A stretch of DNA of 64,000 nucleotides. Source: Syngnathus acus. Its lineage: Eukaryota; Chordata; Actinopteri; Syngnathiformes; Syngnathidae. The DNA lies in the NCBI RefSeq assembly GCF_901709675.1, contig NC_051106.1, positions 3,110,001-3,174,000 on the forward strand. Reading direction: 5' to 3'. This document shows positions 42,964-59,440 of the stretch, piece by piece (the first letter of the stretch is position 1; each line of letters starts with the position of its first letter). A program made the translations under genes and the position numbers. The notes beneath the pieces were generated by a model. The model was not told where the DNA came from and made no database searches. It worked only from the letters and a program-made list of their open reading frames with translations.

Positions 42964-43416
42964 TAGTGTTGGCAAGTGAGTGAGCGATTCGTTCAAAAAG
43001 AACAAATCTTTTCTGTGAACGAGAGTGAACGAATCACTTCCTAAAGTTCTTATGTTATAACTTGTCTGGTGTTTTATTCCTTGTTTTTATATTCGCCAAT
43101 CAAAACATAAAAATCAGACATTTGGTTAACTGCTTTATATGACAATATGTATATGTATTTTACGTTGTTATATGAGTTGGTATCCCAAAATTAACAAATG
43201 TCGGCAAAAAACGTTTTTTTTTTCCCAACCTTTTTTTCAAACACAAACACATTCGATATAATAACACCATCAACTACAATCCAACAAATACAAAATTAAA
43301 ACATCAATGTATGTGTGTGTGTGTGTGGGGGGGGGGGGGGGATTCATTGAACGAATCTTTTGAGTGAACTGATTCTAAAGATCCAGTTCACCTAAGAACT
43401 GGAATGTACATCACTA
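42964..43416 (+). mobile_element. hAT-like element, right copy
   Basis: Starts TAGTGTTGGCAAGTGAGTGA and ends GAATGTACATCACTA, giving inverted termini TAGTG/CACTA that fit the hAT terminal rule. Same family as 31431-32513 but internally shortened. Its inner (left) flank does not match GCGGGACC; only its outer right flank does. Confidence 0.7.
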
Positions 43417-43424
43417 GCGGGACC
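43417..43424. repeat. Right copy of 8-bp direct repeat GCGGGACC
   Basis: Pairs with 31423-31430 and directly adjoins the CACTA terminus of the right hAT-like copy. Confidence 0.75.
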
Positions 43425-43582
43425 CGAACGCTATGTCGCACTTCCGGTCACGTTTCCTCAACAGTGATTGGATAATCGTGCTCTACGGAGTTGGCGCCAT
43501 AGCAAGCGCTCGGTGCTGTCTCGAAAGCGCTCGCCCCTGAAATACGCACTTGGACGAGTGTTAGCGTTTCAACAAAGGAGCG
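43425..43582 (+). promoter_or_regulatory. rbbp4: rbbp4 promoter with ETS, CCAAT and E2F-type motifs
   Basis: Within 160 bp of the start codon: an ETS site (CACTTCCGG, 43439-43447), an inverted CCAAT box (GATTGG, 43466-43471) and an E2F-like TTGGCGCCA (43491-43499). E2F control is expected for a replication-linked histone chaperone. Motif calls by eye. Confidence 0.55.
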
Positions 43583-46346
<2,764 letters not shown>

Positions 46347-47036
46347 ATTCATTCTCATCTTTTCTTCTGACCTGCTTATTCAAATGATCTTGCCATTCTT
46401 GGGTGCATAAGCACTTCTTTTAAATCTACATTTCGGGCACCGGTGTTTTTGGAGATAATCATAAGATGCTCAGCTGTTGTGGTTCGTCTGAATTGCTTCC
46501 AATTCTTTTAGATTTGTTAGTTCATCACGATCCAAGTTATTCAACCCCGATGTCATTCTGGTTTTGTTGTGTGTTTTCCTCATTTCTGGAATTGCTTAGT
46601 TAAGTTCAACACATTTCTACTAAGATCCATTTTTATACAAATGTACATATGAAGGTTTCCACTTTTTGTGCTAAAGTAGTCAGGATTTTCCAGCTGTGTT
46701 GCATCTCAAATACATTTTCCCTCTTTCTTCTCTGTTTTGTTGTGCTGCATCTGAACTCTTGTACTTATATTCATAATAAATATTTGGAGTAAATGGGTCT
46801 GCTTTGTGGTGTGGATGGATGTTCGTCACTGTATCATCCATGTAATTGAGTTGCGAGCAGGGTGTGACCACCAATCACCCCAAGTCAGCTAAACTCACCC
46901 GTGACCCTAACGAGGTGCGTAGAATATGAATGGATGGCATGTAAAAAGAAATGAATCATAGTCCTTATACAACAGACTTCATGCATTGTATTTTCTTTAC
47001 CTTTATAAAACAAATTTCATGCAAAGCTGTTCAACA
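46347..47036. other. rbbp4 3' UTR meeting syncoilin 3' end
   Basis: AATAAA at 46775-46780 is the likely rbbp4 poly(A) signal, giving a 3' UTR of about 450 nt. The remaining 240 bp up to the syncoilin stop hold no recognisable feature. Confidence 0.65.
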
Positions 47037-48720
47037 TTAGGTGGATTGACAGGAGGTTGAATCATTTGGCTGTTCTTCTGCTGTAGCTTCATCACAGACT
47101 CTAGAAAGAATATGTACATGTCAGACTCTTGTGAATTCACACACGAAGTCCAGAATTCATTCACAAATGCTATTGTGTGGTGAAAAATATACAAAACTTC
47201 CAGTCTACAAAGTCACAATGTAATGTTATGACTTATTTTTAGGGGAATGTCAAAATCTCCATTGTTGAAACTTACCTGAGATTTCCCATCTCTTCAACAA
47301 TATAATTTATGAGAGCCTCCAAGTCGCTTTTAAGTCTCTTTTGAACCTCAAAGTCCAGTACTAGTTTTCCCAGAGCCTGTTTTAGTTCCTCCTCAGCTTC
47401 CTGGGTGGCAAAACATTTTGATGGGTATGAAGCCTTCATTATATCTATTCAGTTTATGATGTGTTGTACCTTGTGTTGTGTGATCATCTCTTCCCTCTCC
47501 CGCTGCATCAGGTTGATCCTTCGCTCCAGACAGAACCTTCGCTCCTCCAGTTTTTGTACTTCCTGTTTTAGGGGCTCCAGTTGTGCACTTAAGCTTGCTG
47601 CCTGCTCCTTGCTAACTCTCAAGGCCTTCTCTCCAAACTGCTTCCTTTTCAGCAGGGCTATAAGTCGGGGCTCGTACCAGCCCTCCAATTCCTGAAGGTT
47701 GACGCTGAGCCGGCGCTGGAGACGAGTAGAAGCTTGCCGGCATAGGGTGACATCGCTCATGGCTCTTGGTCTACACGGGTTCTTGGCCTGATCCCTTAAA
47801 GAGTTCAGATGATTTCGGTGGGACTCCTGGAGCTGAAGCAACTCCTCTGTCAGACATTGGACTTGGGCCTTGAGCTCCTCCTGTGACAAGATGACTCTTA
47901 AAAATATTATCACTGTAAAATATGAATTCAATTAAAAAAATATATCAAGCTCAGTCAAGTTTCAGAATTTCATCAATACGTATTGTGGAATTTCTTACAT
48001 TTAAGTACCCACAAAATGAAGACATTCAAGTTTCATGAAGGGAAAGTTACTCTTTGAATTTACAGCTTTTGACCATTAAACACAGAGTGTGCTTCTTCTC
48101 ACTTAAACTAAAATGTAAATATAATTGGAAAAAATATCTTCCAAAGTTCCTAGTATGAATAAAACTCAAGGTTTAATATAAAAATAATTGTAGGATGTTA
48201 TATACATACTGCACACATGCAAAATCAAATAATCATGGTAAAGCCTGATTAATATTGCACGAAATGCACTGCAGAATACAATAAATCAGACCTTTGTTAG
48301 AGCAGCTTGAGCCAGTTGGTACTTTTGCTCAGCCAGCATCACCTGACTGCGGATACAGTCTCTGGCAGTGTTGAAGAGTTTCCTCTTCACCTGCTGCACT
48401 TCCTGAAACACATCCGCATGATCTATCTGAGCCAGGGTGATTAGTCTCCGCTTCTCCATCAGCTTTTCCCTCAGATCATCCACAATTCGCATCATGGGCT
48501 TCTGCAGAAACAGGAACATTTGTATCAACTCTTCTCTCCGTATCTCTAGATTGGACACTTGCTCGATGCAGTCCTCAAACATCTGTCCAACATTCTCCAT
48601 ATCTGGCTTGTCCAGATTTGAAATGTCGCTGTCCAAAATGCCATCATCAGTGCTTTGTATAATGTCTTCAACAAAATGAATGGGTGGCTCCTCAGTTGGT
48701 GCCTTCTCCTGATTGTCCAT
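47037..48720 (-). CDS. sync: Syncoilin, intermediate filament protein (4 coding exons)
   Basis: Muscle-enriched intermediate filament protein that in mammals links desmin to the dystrobrevin complex. Exons: 48720-48292, 47880-47470, 47400-47276, 47100-47037; 1029 nt, 342 aa, shorter than human syncoilin (about 480) mainly at the N terminus. The rod is visible as heptad-rich coiled coil: FEDCIEQVSNLEIRREELIQ, VQQVKRKLFNTARDCIRSQV, AQVQCLTEELLQLQESHRNH, LEGWYEPRLIALLKRKQFGE and ERRINLMQREREEMITQHK. Start ATG 48720 lies 6 nt inside an exon whose acceptor is TTTTCCCAG, so a non-coding first exon lies upstream, probably near 48940-49000. Position beside rbbp4 agrees with mammalian order. Confidence 0.88.
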
Positions 48721-50140
48721 ACCCACTGGGAAAAAAAAAGAGGACTGATTAACAAGTCATTAATCAGATGAAATAAATCACAATGGTACAAGATTAGATT
48801 ATTGCTGACTGGAGTTATTTTGCATGACAAGTACAAAGAAAGTCAAAGCTAATGATCTTACCATATAAGTGATGACTGTAAATAAATACGATTGATTAAT
48901 TGGTCATTTTATCCTCAACCGATACTTACGCAGTTTGAAGATGGCAGTTTCAAGAGACGGTAAGTTGAATTTGTTGGTGGTTTAAAGAATCTCCCGGCTG
49001 TGTTTATGTCGCTAGCAAAACAGAGGCCCACTTGGAGCGTATTAATAACAACTGGAGTCAGTGTGGTAACCCTATCCCTGGGTTAGGCTGAAGTCCGTCA
49101 GACCCCCACGGGGGATCAAAAATTGGTGTCAGTGCCACTTGCAGACTGCCATACTGTGTATGTATATCTGTATGACCTTTCAACAAAGTGGGTCATTTTC
49201 ATAATTTGAGCAGTAACGGTAAAGTCATTTGATTTTCAAAAAGTTATTGGTGATTAAAATCTTGAATGAATATAGAGGCAATCCTTACATGGTGGCAGCC
49301 CACTGAAATACAGTTCTTGCATAAGAGTATAGCTTCATAGCAACCATGTGTGTTGCACAATTTATGTGTTGCCCTATAAGGTCTGAAGCCCTAACTTTAA
49401 ATAATCCTAACTACTCATCAAACCCAAGACTCTTGTCTTTAAACAATCACAATAATGATAAAGGCATGCAATTATTTTGACACATTCACACATATCTCAG
49501 AAATAACTGCCTACTATATTGTGTAATGCAAAATAGCCGCCACAACATAAAAGAGACTCTCGAGTCGCATATTTATATTTATAAAAGAAGCAGAAAAAGG
49601 AACTCTGTTGTTTCATGGAAAATTCACATAAGTAAAAAGAGAAAAGTCTTATATATAAAGCATTTGATGAGCATATTCAGAAAACATGTGGAGAATCATG
49701 AAACTTTATTTGGGACACATAACAGTAAAGATATTTTGGCATTATAGTTTGAAAAGTATTACTTTAGAATTTGTTTCCCCCTTTGGACCAATTGCCAACA
49801 AGTGCCAATAATTCAAATACTCATATCAGTAAAAATAACAGATTAATAAAAGGAAATTAAGTGTCGAATGTTTTTACGATTATTGATTAATTAAAATGAC
49901 CTCCAAAAATAATTCAATAATTTTGCCATTCAGCTTATAACAGAACATCAAGATCTACTGAAATATTGAAAAAATGAATATGTGGATATAAACAATTTAA
50001 TGAAGGTCAAGTTCACCTGTAAACGTTATAGTATAATAGCAAATTCCACTAGAAAGTTCAATATTCCTTTTTTATGAGTGTTTTTATGATTGCGTCTGTG
50101 GCGTTTTTACCTACTTCGAGTTAGCGATGGTTTGTGTATT
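48721..50140. other. Upstream of syncoilin; AT-rich intergenic DNA
   Basis: A minus-strand GT donor (CGGTAAGTTG, about 48957-48966) marks a possible untranslated first exon of syncoilin. From 49000 to 50140 the sequence is AT-rich with no recognisable gene. Confidence 0.4.
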
Positions 50141-50538
50141 TCTCCCTATTGACCTCTAGATGTCGTCCTTATACAGACGGCAAAGCATGGCCGCATCTAC
50201 ACCTGAGCGAAACCCGGCCAGCCTTCTCCAGGTGGGCCGATACATGTTCACCCGAGCGCCACCTCTTTTAGCCATTTTCACTCCGCGGCCCGGTGGGGCG
50301 TCATCAGACAGCTGACAGCTGGGTTACAAAAACTTGAGCTGACCTCCGAACCAAGCGCGTCGACGCTCTCATGCAGTGTAGCCTTCCAGACTCTTCAATG
50401 CCTTTTGCGGAAATGTCTCACCTGAAGTTTGCATGCTCGGGTCGCTGAAAAGTTTTGGACTCAAAGTGGAAAGAAAGGCTGCAAATGGAGAGGGGTTGAA
50501 GGGACATCAAACCATCCGAATCATCAAAGTTTAACAAG
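50141..50538 (+). promoter_or_regulatory. nhsl3: Putative promoter and 5' UTR exon of nhsl3
   Basis: A CpG-richer stretch that ends at a strong donor, AACAAG|GTAAGC (50538/50539). No protein frame is evident, and the first coding exon of nhsl3 follows 6.25 kb downstream on the same strand. The link between the two is inference. Confidence 0.45.
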
Positions 50539-51176
50539 GTAAGCATTTTCTTTGGGTCACATTTAGAATTTCAATTTCGCTGCGCCACATTGCAATGGAA
50601 CTAATACACCAATTTAAAAATCTAAATCACCAAAAATGAATTAAATCCCCTTTTCAATCGATTTTACCCTGCTCGCTCAGATGGTGACGCTCGAGTACCA
50701 AAGTGTAATGTGAGAAATTGATTCAGGTTAAGTCGAGGCAAGTATGGGGGAAGAAAAGTAGGTGTGGGACATTTGCTCAGCTTGGCCTTGAGGGATACCA
50801 AGTATAGGTAATTTAAGACCTGTCTCGCTTCTCTCAACCGCGGAGCTCATGACAATGAAGACTATTGTGTTGTTTCTCATCGCTGGTTTGGCCTGACAGC
50901 GTGGAGCTCACACACTTGGCTTAATCCATTCAGTGACGTGCGTGTGCGTGTGTCAGCGGTACGAAGTAACAAAGTACAAATACTTACTGTGTAGAAATAG
51001 ATTTTTCAGGTAGCTGCATTTGATTTTTTTATTTTGTTGCCCACGTTTAAAAAACAGAAATGTTATCATTTCTACTCCTTACTAGTCATCATACACTTGC
51101 CTTACTTTTGGCAGCAGTAATACGGATGAACATGAACCATGGAGCTCTCATTATGACAACTGGGAAAAGGAGGTTA

Positions 51177-51502
51177 CAGTAATCCCTCGTTTATCGCGGA
51201 TAATTGGTTCCAAAAACCACCCGCGATAAGTGAAATCCGCGAAGTACGCTCACCAACAAGAAGTACTGGGCGAGTTAGCGGAAAGATGCTAATTCGCGAT
51301 TGTGCTAACACGCGAAAACGGACTTCTAAAGGAATGTAAACGAACATTTGGAGCAATACTACATTGTCCCAATGGTTGGACACATGTTTCCTCAATTTAG
51401 AAGTTTTATTTTGACTTTTAAATTGTTTTTTAATTTGGAAAAAAAAATACACGATGTAGTGAAGCCGCGATAAACGAAACGCGAAGTAGCGAGGGATCAC
51501 TG
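51177..51502. mobile_element. Tigger/pogo-like MITE, copy 2
   Basis: CAGTAATCCCTCGTTTATCG to CGAGGGATCACTG with TA on both sides. Closely matches 6171-6507 along its length. Confidence 0.8.
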
Positions 51503-54500
51503 TATTCCCCACCATAGGTTTTATTTAAAGAACGTTGTTGTCAACAAAAATGATTTGTGTTGAATGCATTGTGTGTGTGATTGTGACAAGCTTGAAGCCT
51601 TTTTTTTATTTTCATAGCTAATTTAGTATTTTCTGTTCACATTATTGGGAACATACTGTTTTATGAGCATAAAAGCCTTATCTTTACACCAAACCAAAAC
51701 AGAACAAAAAAGAACTAGTACCAACATATCAGGTCACACTGGAAGGAAAAGTCTTTTTAGTTGGTGTACTTTACGCTATAGGTGAGGCAGAGGCTGAGCC
51801 ATTTGTTTAGAAAGGGTGTGTCGCATACTGGTGCTCCTTCTTCACCAGCCTGCCATGCCGGGGCATGTATGTACGTACCCATGGAGATTACAGGTGAATT
51901 ATGCAATCACCTCAGGCACAGCAGATGCGTCTGCTTGAAAGGGAGATATTCCGTAATAAGTGCGAGAGAAGACGGTAACACTGACGGGGCTGAAGACAGA
52001 AGAAGACAGAAACATGGTTCCTGCTGAGGTGAAGCTCTTTTATTTCTCTTTGACTTGGGTTTGGAGGTGTTTAGAAGAACTACAAGCTGTTAGTTACAGT
52101 AGGTAGACATGTGAGCATGTGTCTGTATGTAGATTAAGTGTGAGTGAGCCGAGGAGAAAACTCAAGACTGATGAGTGACAATGTTGATCAATAGGCTTAG
52201 CTGATGAGTAACTCAGCAGGAGCTTCTTATCACAAACAGTATTTGGCATGCGCAAACATGGCTAGTTTTACTTACTCAAGTTTGTGCTACCATGTTTTAT
52301 AACTACATTAATTATATTAGTCTTCATTCGACTGTTAGACTGGCTCAATTTAGTTCTGAGAGGGTGTCGTACAATACATGCGTATGCACCAACAACAATG
52401 ATGAATTTGAGCAATTTTCAAGAAGAGCAGGAAAGGCCCGATTGTCAATTCTCTGTAAATGATTCTAATCTTGTATTTTGCTGTGATTGACGTGGGACTG
52501 AACAGTTTATCCATTTCAATTTGACATTGCAGTTTTTCCAAATTGCACTGTTTCATTGTAGTAACAGTAATTGTGAGGCAAAATCCAACATAATTGAAAT
52601 GAATAACTTTTGATCACAAAGAAAATATGTTACAGTTCATGTTAGTTTTCTTCAAATGACTCAAGCCTCCACTCTATCCATTGACTTGTTGCGGCATGTG
52701 GCTGGTCCATCGTGCTCAAGTGTATGAAGGGATGTAGAAGTTGAGGATACAGTCAGGTGGTGAAAGGGAGAAGGGAGGAGGCCAGTCAGACAGAGATGGT
52801 GGGAGGGTGCAAAGCAAATTTGGATGGAAGTGTTCCTCAGTGGGTAATTATCAATCTCTTAGGAATGCAGCCTGTTCTCGTAGCAGACATGCTGCTGCAA
52901 GGCTACAGTGGACTCATGGCACGACAAAACTTACTCAGCTCACTTTGGTCGCCTTTTTATGCTTTATTTACAGTATATCATTGTATTGAAGACTGCATTC
53001 TCTCTGCCTGATACTTTATCCCCTTTGCTTGAGACAAAAGTGACATCATATGACGTTTTCTGGAATCAATTTGCGGGAGACTGGAAATTCTAAAGTTCTC
53101 CTATCATTTGATATCTTAGTTAATTCTTCAACTGTATCTACTGATAACTGATAAGTAGCTCTTGTATTTTGGTGTATAACCAACAAGCCATAGTTTAGAC
53201 CATCGGTGGGCAATATATGGCACGCAGGCCACATACGGCCCATTACGTTGATAAATCTGGCCACCAAGAATCTACGTTCTAAGCAGTCTGGTAAGAATCT
53301 ATGCATAGATTAGCAATGGTTTTTTTTTTTTGTTTGTCTTAAAATGTATATAGAGTGTTCAACCAAGTACCGTACCATCCTGTTAAGATGACAAAAATGA
53401 TGTGATTCCATAATCATAAGTGTCAGCTATCCAATTTGTTGCATATTGATATTAATCTGTTTCTTCCATGTTGTGAAAAACCCTGAACTTGAACAGAGAC
53501 TTCACAAAAATAAATATCTTTAGTTAGAAAGAAACAATATTCACATAATATAACATCATCAATAAATGTAATTTGCTGCATGACGGTCAGTCAACAAATG
53601 TCCACTCGGTAAACATGAAAGTGAACCCCAGATATAAACTTCACGACCTCTGAACTGTGAGACAGATATAATAAGCAGGCATCCGCCTGTATAGATTATT
53701 GATGGGCATAATTGAAACTCTCCAAATTCCACACTATTGATGTATTTGTCATCCAATAAGTGTTTTCACAGTGTATACATATATCCACGTGAAGTTGAAT
53801 CCTCACAACGATTGTATTCAAAGCAAAGTTAAACATCTGCATGTGTGGTGAAAGGAGACTGGAAACAATCCAAAACGAACTACTATTTAAGGACACTATT
53901 GTGCTTTCTAATGTGTTGTTTCCCGCTTACAGACACCGTCTAACCATATCCAGCTGATCACAGACTGCTATGCAGGACCATGTGAGGCACCACAGCATGT
54001 ACTAGATGTGAACGTTCTCATGGTTAAACTGAGCTTGTTCTAGTCCAAACAAAGATGGCTGCCGCTATGTTCTGCCATGCACTCTTGGCAGTGGTTCATC
54101 CACACAAATCAGTCTGCTAACCCCACTCCCAAAATGGACCTTGCATTATTCACGTTTACCAAAGTTCAGTGAGAGATTTATCTTTTCACTCTCACTGTTG
54201 CTGTTAGAAGCCTAACCCTGATGCTAACCCGGATGTTTCAAATCTAATCTTTCGCTGCTGCCAAATCGATTATGGAACGCGGATTTTGGGTATGAGTCTG
54301 AGCTGTAGAGTGCTACTTCAAAAAGAGGAATTCAGAAGAAGACTATCTAAAGTTTACCCTTCACACACATTTTGACTAACAAGCTGTACAGTCAAGATAA
54401 ACACAACACAACACAAATGCCAGGATAGAAAACTGTAACAAAAATAAGTAGATTCAAAACGTTTTTCGACACTAATGTGACCTTTAACCTATAGTACAAC

Positions 54501-56791
54501 TTTATTAATTAATTTTGCGTTCATCGGACCACACCGAAAACGAATTTGGTATAGAAAGGCAATGATTCCCCAAATCTCTCTTTTTGCAACTTCCTCGCTC
54601 ATCAAACCTCCCACCAGGGGGGTGCACACTTATGCAACCACATGTTCTCACTTGTTTCCCCTCTTGAAAAAAATCATTTCCAATTGAGTTGTACACATAA
54701 TGTTAATTTTGAATTATTCATCTTATTTTTGTAACTTTACAAAAACCTGACATTTGAATGGGGTGCGTCAACTTTTTTAGATGTTCTGTATACTGCCACT
54801 GCATTGTTTCAGGGTCCGCACTGTGTCTCCTATCCAGAGTGATAGTCTAACGTCCATCATGAAGGATAAGTAAACAGCACGTTGGAACACATGACTAACA
54901 TGACTAGAAAAAACACAGGTTGTGTTTGTCTTGTATGAGGGAGGGATGCAGTATGATGCATGAATAATATTGTACTGCGGCTAAGTTTTCACGACAAAAT
55001 GGGACATACGTGTTACAATGCAGGAGTTGCTTGTAAAAGATCCTCTCGACAGTGAACACTGTTAGGATTTTTAACATTTTGTCTGGCTTGCTTATGTAAA
55101 CCTCTCCGCTAAGTGTACAATAAAAGGATCCTATCAATTTTGTGAGTTTGACAGTTTTATTCTCAGTGCGTGTTTCTTTTTTTAAATGGGTTTGCAAGAC
55201 TAATACTTGGGAGGCTTTTAAGTGTAACCGTGGAAATATCATGAGTCAAGTCCTTGAGAGCGGACTCCTGGCTAAGTCACTGGGTGGTCCTTTCACCACA
55301 TCCTACGACAGAGGAACTTCTCTGGTTCCTCTTTGGAGCAAATAATCAGGGAGTTTGTGGCGCTCACATCGGCCCCTGGGCTGTAAATAAAGGAACCAGC
55401 CCCTGTCTCCATAGAGAGGCGTCTGACTTTTTTCTTCCAATACACATGGACAGGTTTTCGTCATAGCTAAATGACTGTAATTCAAAGCCGCAGAAACACA
55501 GGGATCAGCGAAGCAAGGTTGACCTGGTAATTTTGTCTCATCAAGATGTATGCATTGTCTTTTTAAAGGCCTTTCTCTCGATGACTCACTCAAACTCGAA
55601 ATGCTCCGGACAAGTTGAACTCGGCCCTGTGAAACTAAGGCAACCCCCAAACAAGCTAAGCATTGCTGTGTGCATATTTTATGTGGATCACCCTTTTACC
55701 GAGAGGCCAGACCCACATTTAACTTTTATGGCATTTAGAGGCATATTTTCTAGTTCCCATGAATTTCCCTCACTGGCTTTTGGCAAGATGTGATTGCTAA
55801 AATGTTAATTTGCCCAAAATGTTCCTCATGTTGCATCCAAATGGGTTCTTCTGTTTATTCTGCATGTCTGCTTTGACAACCGGGGTTTATTTGGAAATGT
55901 TTTCTTTCAGTGTGATTCACGCTGAAGGACACAAGTATGCCCCCCACCGCACCCCCATTATATTGAAATTAGTTTCGAGGGGGGGGGCTGGTTAGCATGC
56001 TTAACTGCATAGCATGAGCCAACAACATTGAGCAACTGATCTTGACAAATCAAGCTAAGATTTATGATTCTTTCTTACCCAACTTTTGTCAGGTTTTTAC
56101 TTCCTCGCTTATTTGCTTGATCTTACTGCTGTCATTGTGGAAGCACATTCTTACTTTTATCCTGTGAGCGGTAGATAAATATCCAATAAAGTATGCGGCT
56201 GGAAGACGCCCAGTAAATGCTGCAGAGTCCCAGGAGGGAGTAGTAGTTAAATCCAGGTGAAGTGGAGGAGGATGAAGGAGGATGATGAGATCATGGCCAA
56301 AGATGAAACGGCCGAGGTGATTTTAAATAACATGGAAACGTCCCTGATATGAACGTTGATGGACAACAGGGATTGTTTATTTTCCTGCTTTAAGCTTGGT
56401 TGTGTGTAGTTGTGCCTGTGTGTAGTAGTGTGCGCTGTGTGTGCGCTGTGGGGTGCGGCTTTGTGAGTTATGACTCCGTGTTGAGGAATGAAGGGAGCGG
56501 TGCCAGGTCTTTCTTTGCAAAACTGTGAAGTTTGGTTTAGAGGCTGGACAGGGGACCAAGTTTGGCTGCCATGTGGCCGCCTCAGTGAGTCGTGCCCACA
56601 AAGTAGCACAAACACACACAGGCACACAAATGGACCTGAGGTTTCAAACTTGTTTATCGCTGATAATCCGTCAATGTCACGCTACTTTTGTCGCGTATCC
56701 AGTGAATCTTTAAAACCTACCAACCAGACACTGAGGAATAACACGAGCATTGTTAACAAACCTATTATTTTTGTGTGTGTGTCCGTTCCAG
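51503..56791 (+). other. Putative first intron of nhsl3
   Basis: No coding exon recognised. Contains a fragment of a hAT-like repeat at about 53205-53290 (GGTGGGCAATATATGGCACG...CGGCCCATTACG). Remaining ORFs are short and unsupported; some stretches (for example 52735-53000, 55200-55660) are of balanced composition and could hold regulatory elements, but nothing proves it. Confidence 0.4.
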
Positions 56792-56815
56792 GGCTCAAAT
56801 CCAGCAAGTGGTGGG

Positions 56816-57110
56816 ATGTCCAACCGCGACTCGCTGGGCTTTGGGGAGCTGATTCCCCACGATGTGGTTGAGATCTTTGCCCAAGAGAAGCATCATAAAA
56901 AGGGGAGGAAAAAGCGCAGTCACTCCCTGGGCCGGGCCTTGGGCTGGCTAAAGGGCAAAAAAAGGAAGGATCTCGGCTCTAATGGACAGAACCCAGGTCT
57001 CGGCCCCGCGTTGGACTTGGCTTTGGATGGACACGTGGCTTCACATCACAGTGGGAACAAGGGACGACACAAGTCAGGAAGACAGACTCCGACACAAGGA
57101 AACAGTCATG
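56816..57110 (+). CDS. nhsl3: NHS-like protein 3 (KIAA1522 homologue), first coding exon, gene continues beyond window
   Basis: Partial gene. Acceptor GTTCCAG ends at 56791; ATG 56816 is the first in-frame ATG after a short 5' UTR. The exon ends CAT G|GTAAGA at 57110 in phase 1, giving 98 codons. The encoded segment, starting MSNRDSLGFGELIPHDVVEI, continues with FAQEKHHKKGRKKRSHSLGR and ALGWLKGKKRKDLGSNGQ, strongly basic and resembling the start of one isoform of KIAA1522/NHSL3. The Nance-Horan family acts at actin-rich cell edges; little is known of this member. Position next to syncoilin and rbbp4 matches human 1p35 and is the main support. No further exon is recognised up to 64000. Confidence 0.7.
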
Positions 57111-57334
57111 GTAAGAAGCCCTCGCGACCCTGTAGTTTTCTTTTTTTGCTACAGCTGCAAGGTTTGGCCTCTTCTTCATGCATTTGACTTTTGCTGTTAC
57201 AAAATAAAGTAAACAAAGTAGAATACAATTTGTTCTGAGACAGTAGCTGCCTTTTTGTATGCACAAACAATACAAGATGACAATGGTGTAATGTAATTCA
57301 TTTTGCAGATTTGTTTCACGCGAGTCACTTAAGT

Positions 57335-57690
57335 CACTCAGGCATCAAACTCATTTTTGTCCCGGCCCACTTTGGGGTTACGACTTCCGCCGGATTTTTC
57401 CCAAATGTTTCATCATATTATTGCATAATACACAACAAATTGATAGATCTTCGAAATCCAAAGTCAAGAATAGTCATTTGCTGAACTGTTGATCAAGTTA
57501 CTGCAATAACGGTAACAAAAAAAAACCTCAACATTATTTATTATACATGACAATTTAAAATGTTGGTACCGATTTTAGCACAAGTCATGAAAGTTGACAC
57601 TTGACATAAATGATTTGTTTTCACGGGCCAAATAAAATGATACGCTGTGCCGCAACTGGCCCCTGGGCCTTGGGTTTGACATCGGCGCAC
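57335..57690. mobile_element. Degraded hAT-like MITE
   Basis: Begins CAGGCATCAAACTCATTTTTG and ends GGGTTTGACATCGG, with the GGCCCCTGGGCCTTG stretch typical of the 7673 and 41561 copies. Confidence 0.55.
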
Positions 57691-59344
57691 TACAGTAACA
57701 AAAAGGATACCAACTGTTTTCTGTTGACAATAATAAGTTCCTCCAGGTAACTGGAGTATATTCTACTTTTCTTTTTATATCCCCTTGTTGAGGCTTTTCC
57801 TTCAACAGCAAACCACAGAAAAAGCAAAACTCTTCAAATACAGTTGTCCAATAACCATTCGATTGTAGTCAGCCATTTTTCTGTTGTTTTTAAGTTTCAA
57901 ATTCAAGCTCAAGGATAAAATATACATTTGCAAGTTCTCCTTCACACCTTTCAAATTGGGCTGATGATTTGTTCATGTTCCGGTTATGTAACTCGGTCAT
58001 GCAAAATTCAATAGCTGCCTGTGCCAATGTTGGGAAATCATCACCAGTTAGTTTTGAATATCTTTGTATTGCGTCAAATAAGGAAACGATGTTTATGCAC
58101 AAATATAACTTGATTTCAAATGTTGTATTGATACAAAATAACACAAATGTCTTACCACAACATTTTCTAGGTTGATGCAAACCAGTGAAATGACTCGCTC
58201 CTTCGCCCCAGGCATACATGTTTGTTCACTGAAGTGCTGTTTGAGCAGACTAGCTTCCTGCTCACCTGCTAACCTTTAGGTTTGCTTTCTTGCTTGCTCT
58301 ATCCCATTCTGTGATACAATCACCGCCTTACCCGTTCCTCGTGTTACACCGCCAAGTGTTGCTCTCAGACTCTGTGAATCAGGGCTTTTTCAGACGTGAG
58401 GGTACACTCACACTCCCGTATGAAGGCGGTCTAAAAACACAGACTTTAAACATCAAAAAAAGAAAAAAAAGATTCACACTCACCTGCAAAAAAGTGACTT
58501 TTCCCAGAGGTGTGTGCAGAAGTTCTTGTCTGAGCTTGCACATGCCGGCTCCACAACCCCAAACCAGTTTTCTTTTCATAGTCTGTGCATTCCGTTTTGT
58601 CAACTGGAAAATGGCATACTTTCGTCTATGCTAAATTTAACATGGTCATTACTCAAACGTCTTTGTCACAGGTACAATCAAAAAAGAAACATCAGGCACA
58701 CGAGCAGTGCTTTTTGCAAATGAGGCGGCTCTTGCAAAAAAAAAACACAAAAGTACTGCTTGCTTTGGACTGTTTTTTTCTTTTTTTGTCCATGTTGTTC
58801 TGGCAGCAAGCACTCTTATTGTTTTGGATGATTACATTCCAGACGAGACTGTTATGCTCACTGCTACTTCTCAAAGTGTGAACCCAAAACCTAGTAGGGT
58901 AGGTGTCAGGGGATTTCCGCAGAGCCCAAAATAATGTCAGCTCACACAGATGTTTCACTTCCACAACTGTTAAATCAGAACACATGTCCAGATATAACTA
59001 TTTGAATCCATAACGGAAACCTAGACGACACGGCTCGTTGTTTTCTTTTCTCAGGCGGGTTATCGTTGTAAAAAGGTTGTTGATAGAGCTGTCACATTAG
59101 TTCCTTTTCGTTTATGTGTACCTAATGAAGTGTCTGATGCGTGCAGACATTTGTTGCGCAACTTTTGCAGTTCATAGTGCCCCATGCGGTTCATTGCGAC
59201 TGCAACAAAAAGCTGAGAGTTTTGTAAGAGAAAGTAAACTAAGCCGCTGATAAGAAGATATCGTTTTGCAAAGACAGCTTGTACGTTAACACGTAAGCAG
59301 GGCCATGTTTATTTCTGTGTCTGCACAATTTCCACATACATTGA

Positions 59345-59440
59345 GAAATATAATATAATATTATTATAAATAATATTAATACTAATAATATAATATTAAT
59401 AATACAGTATAATTACTACAATAATAATAATAATAATTAC
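59345..59440. repeat. AT-rich (ATA/AAT)n patch
   Basis: Imperfect TAATATAATATTA-type repeats followed by an AAT run. Confidence 0.8.

Noticed and set aside
47405-47695. Plus-strand ORF opposite syncoilin
   Set aside because: Antisense of a coiled-coil exon whose sense frame matches the syncoilin family.
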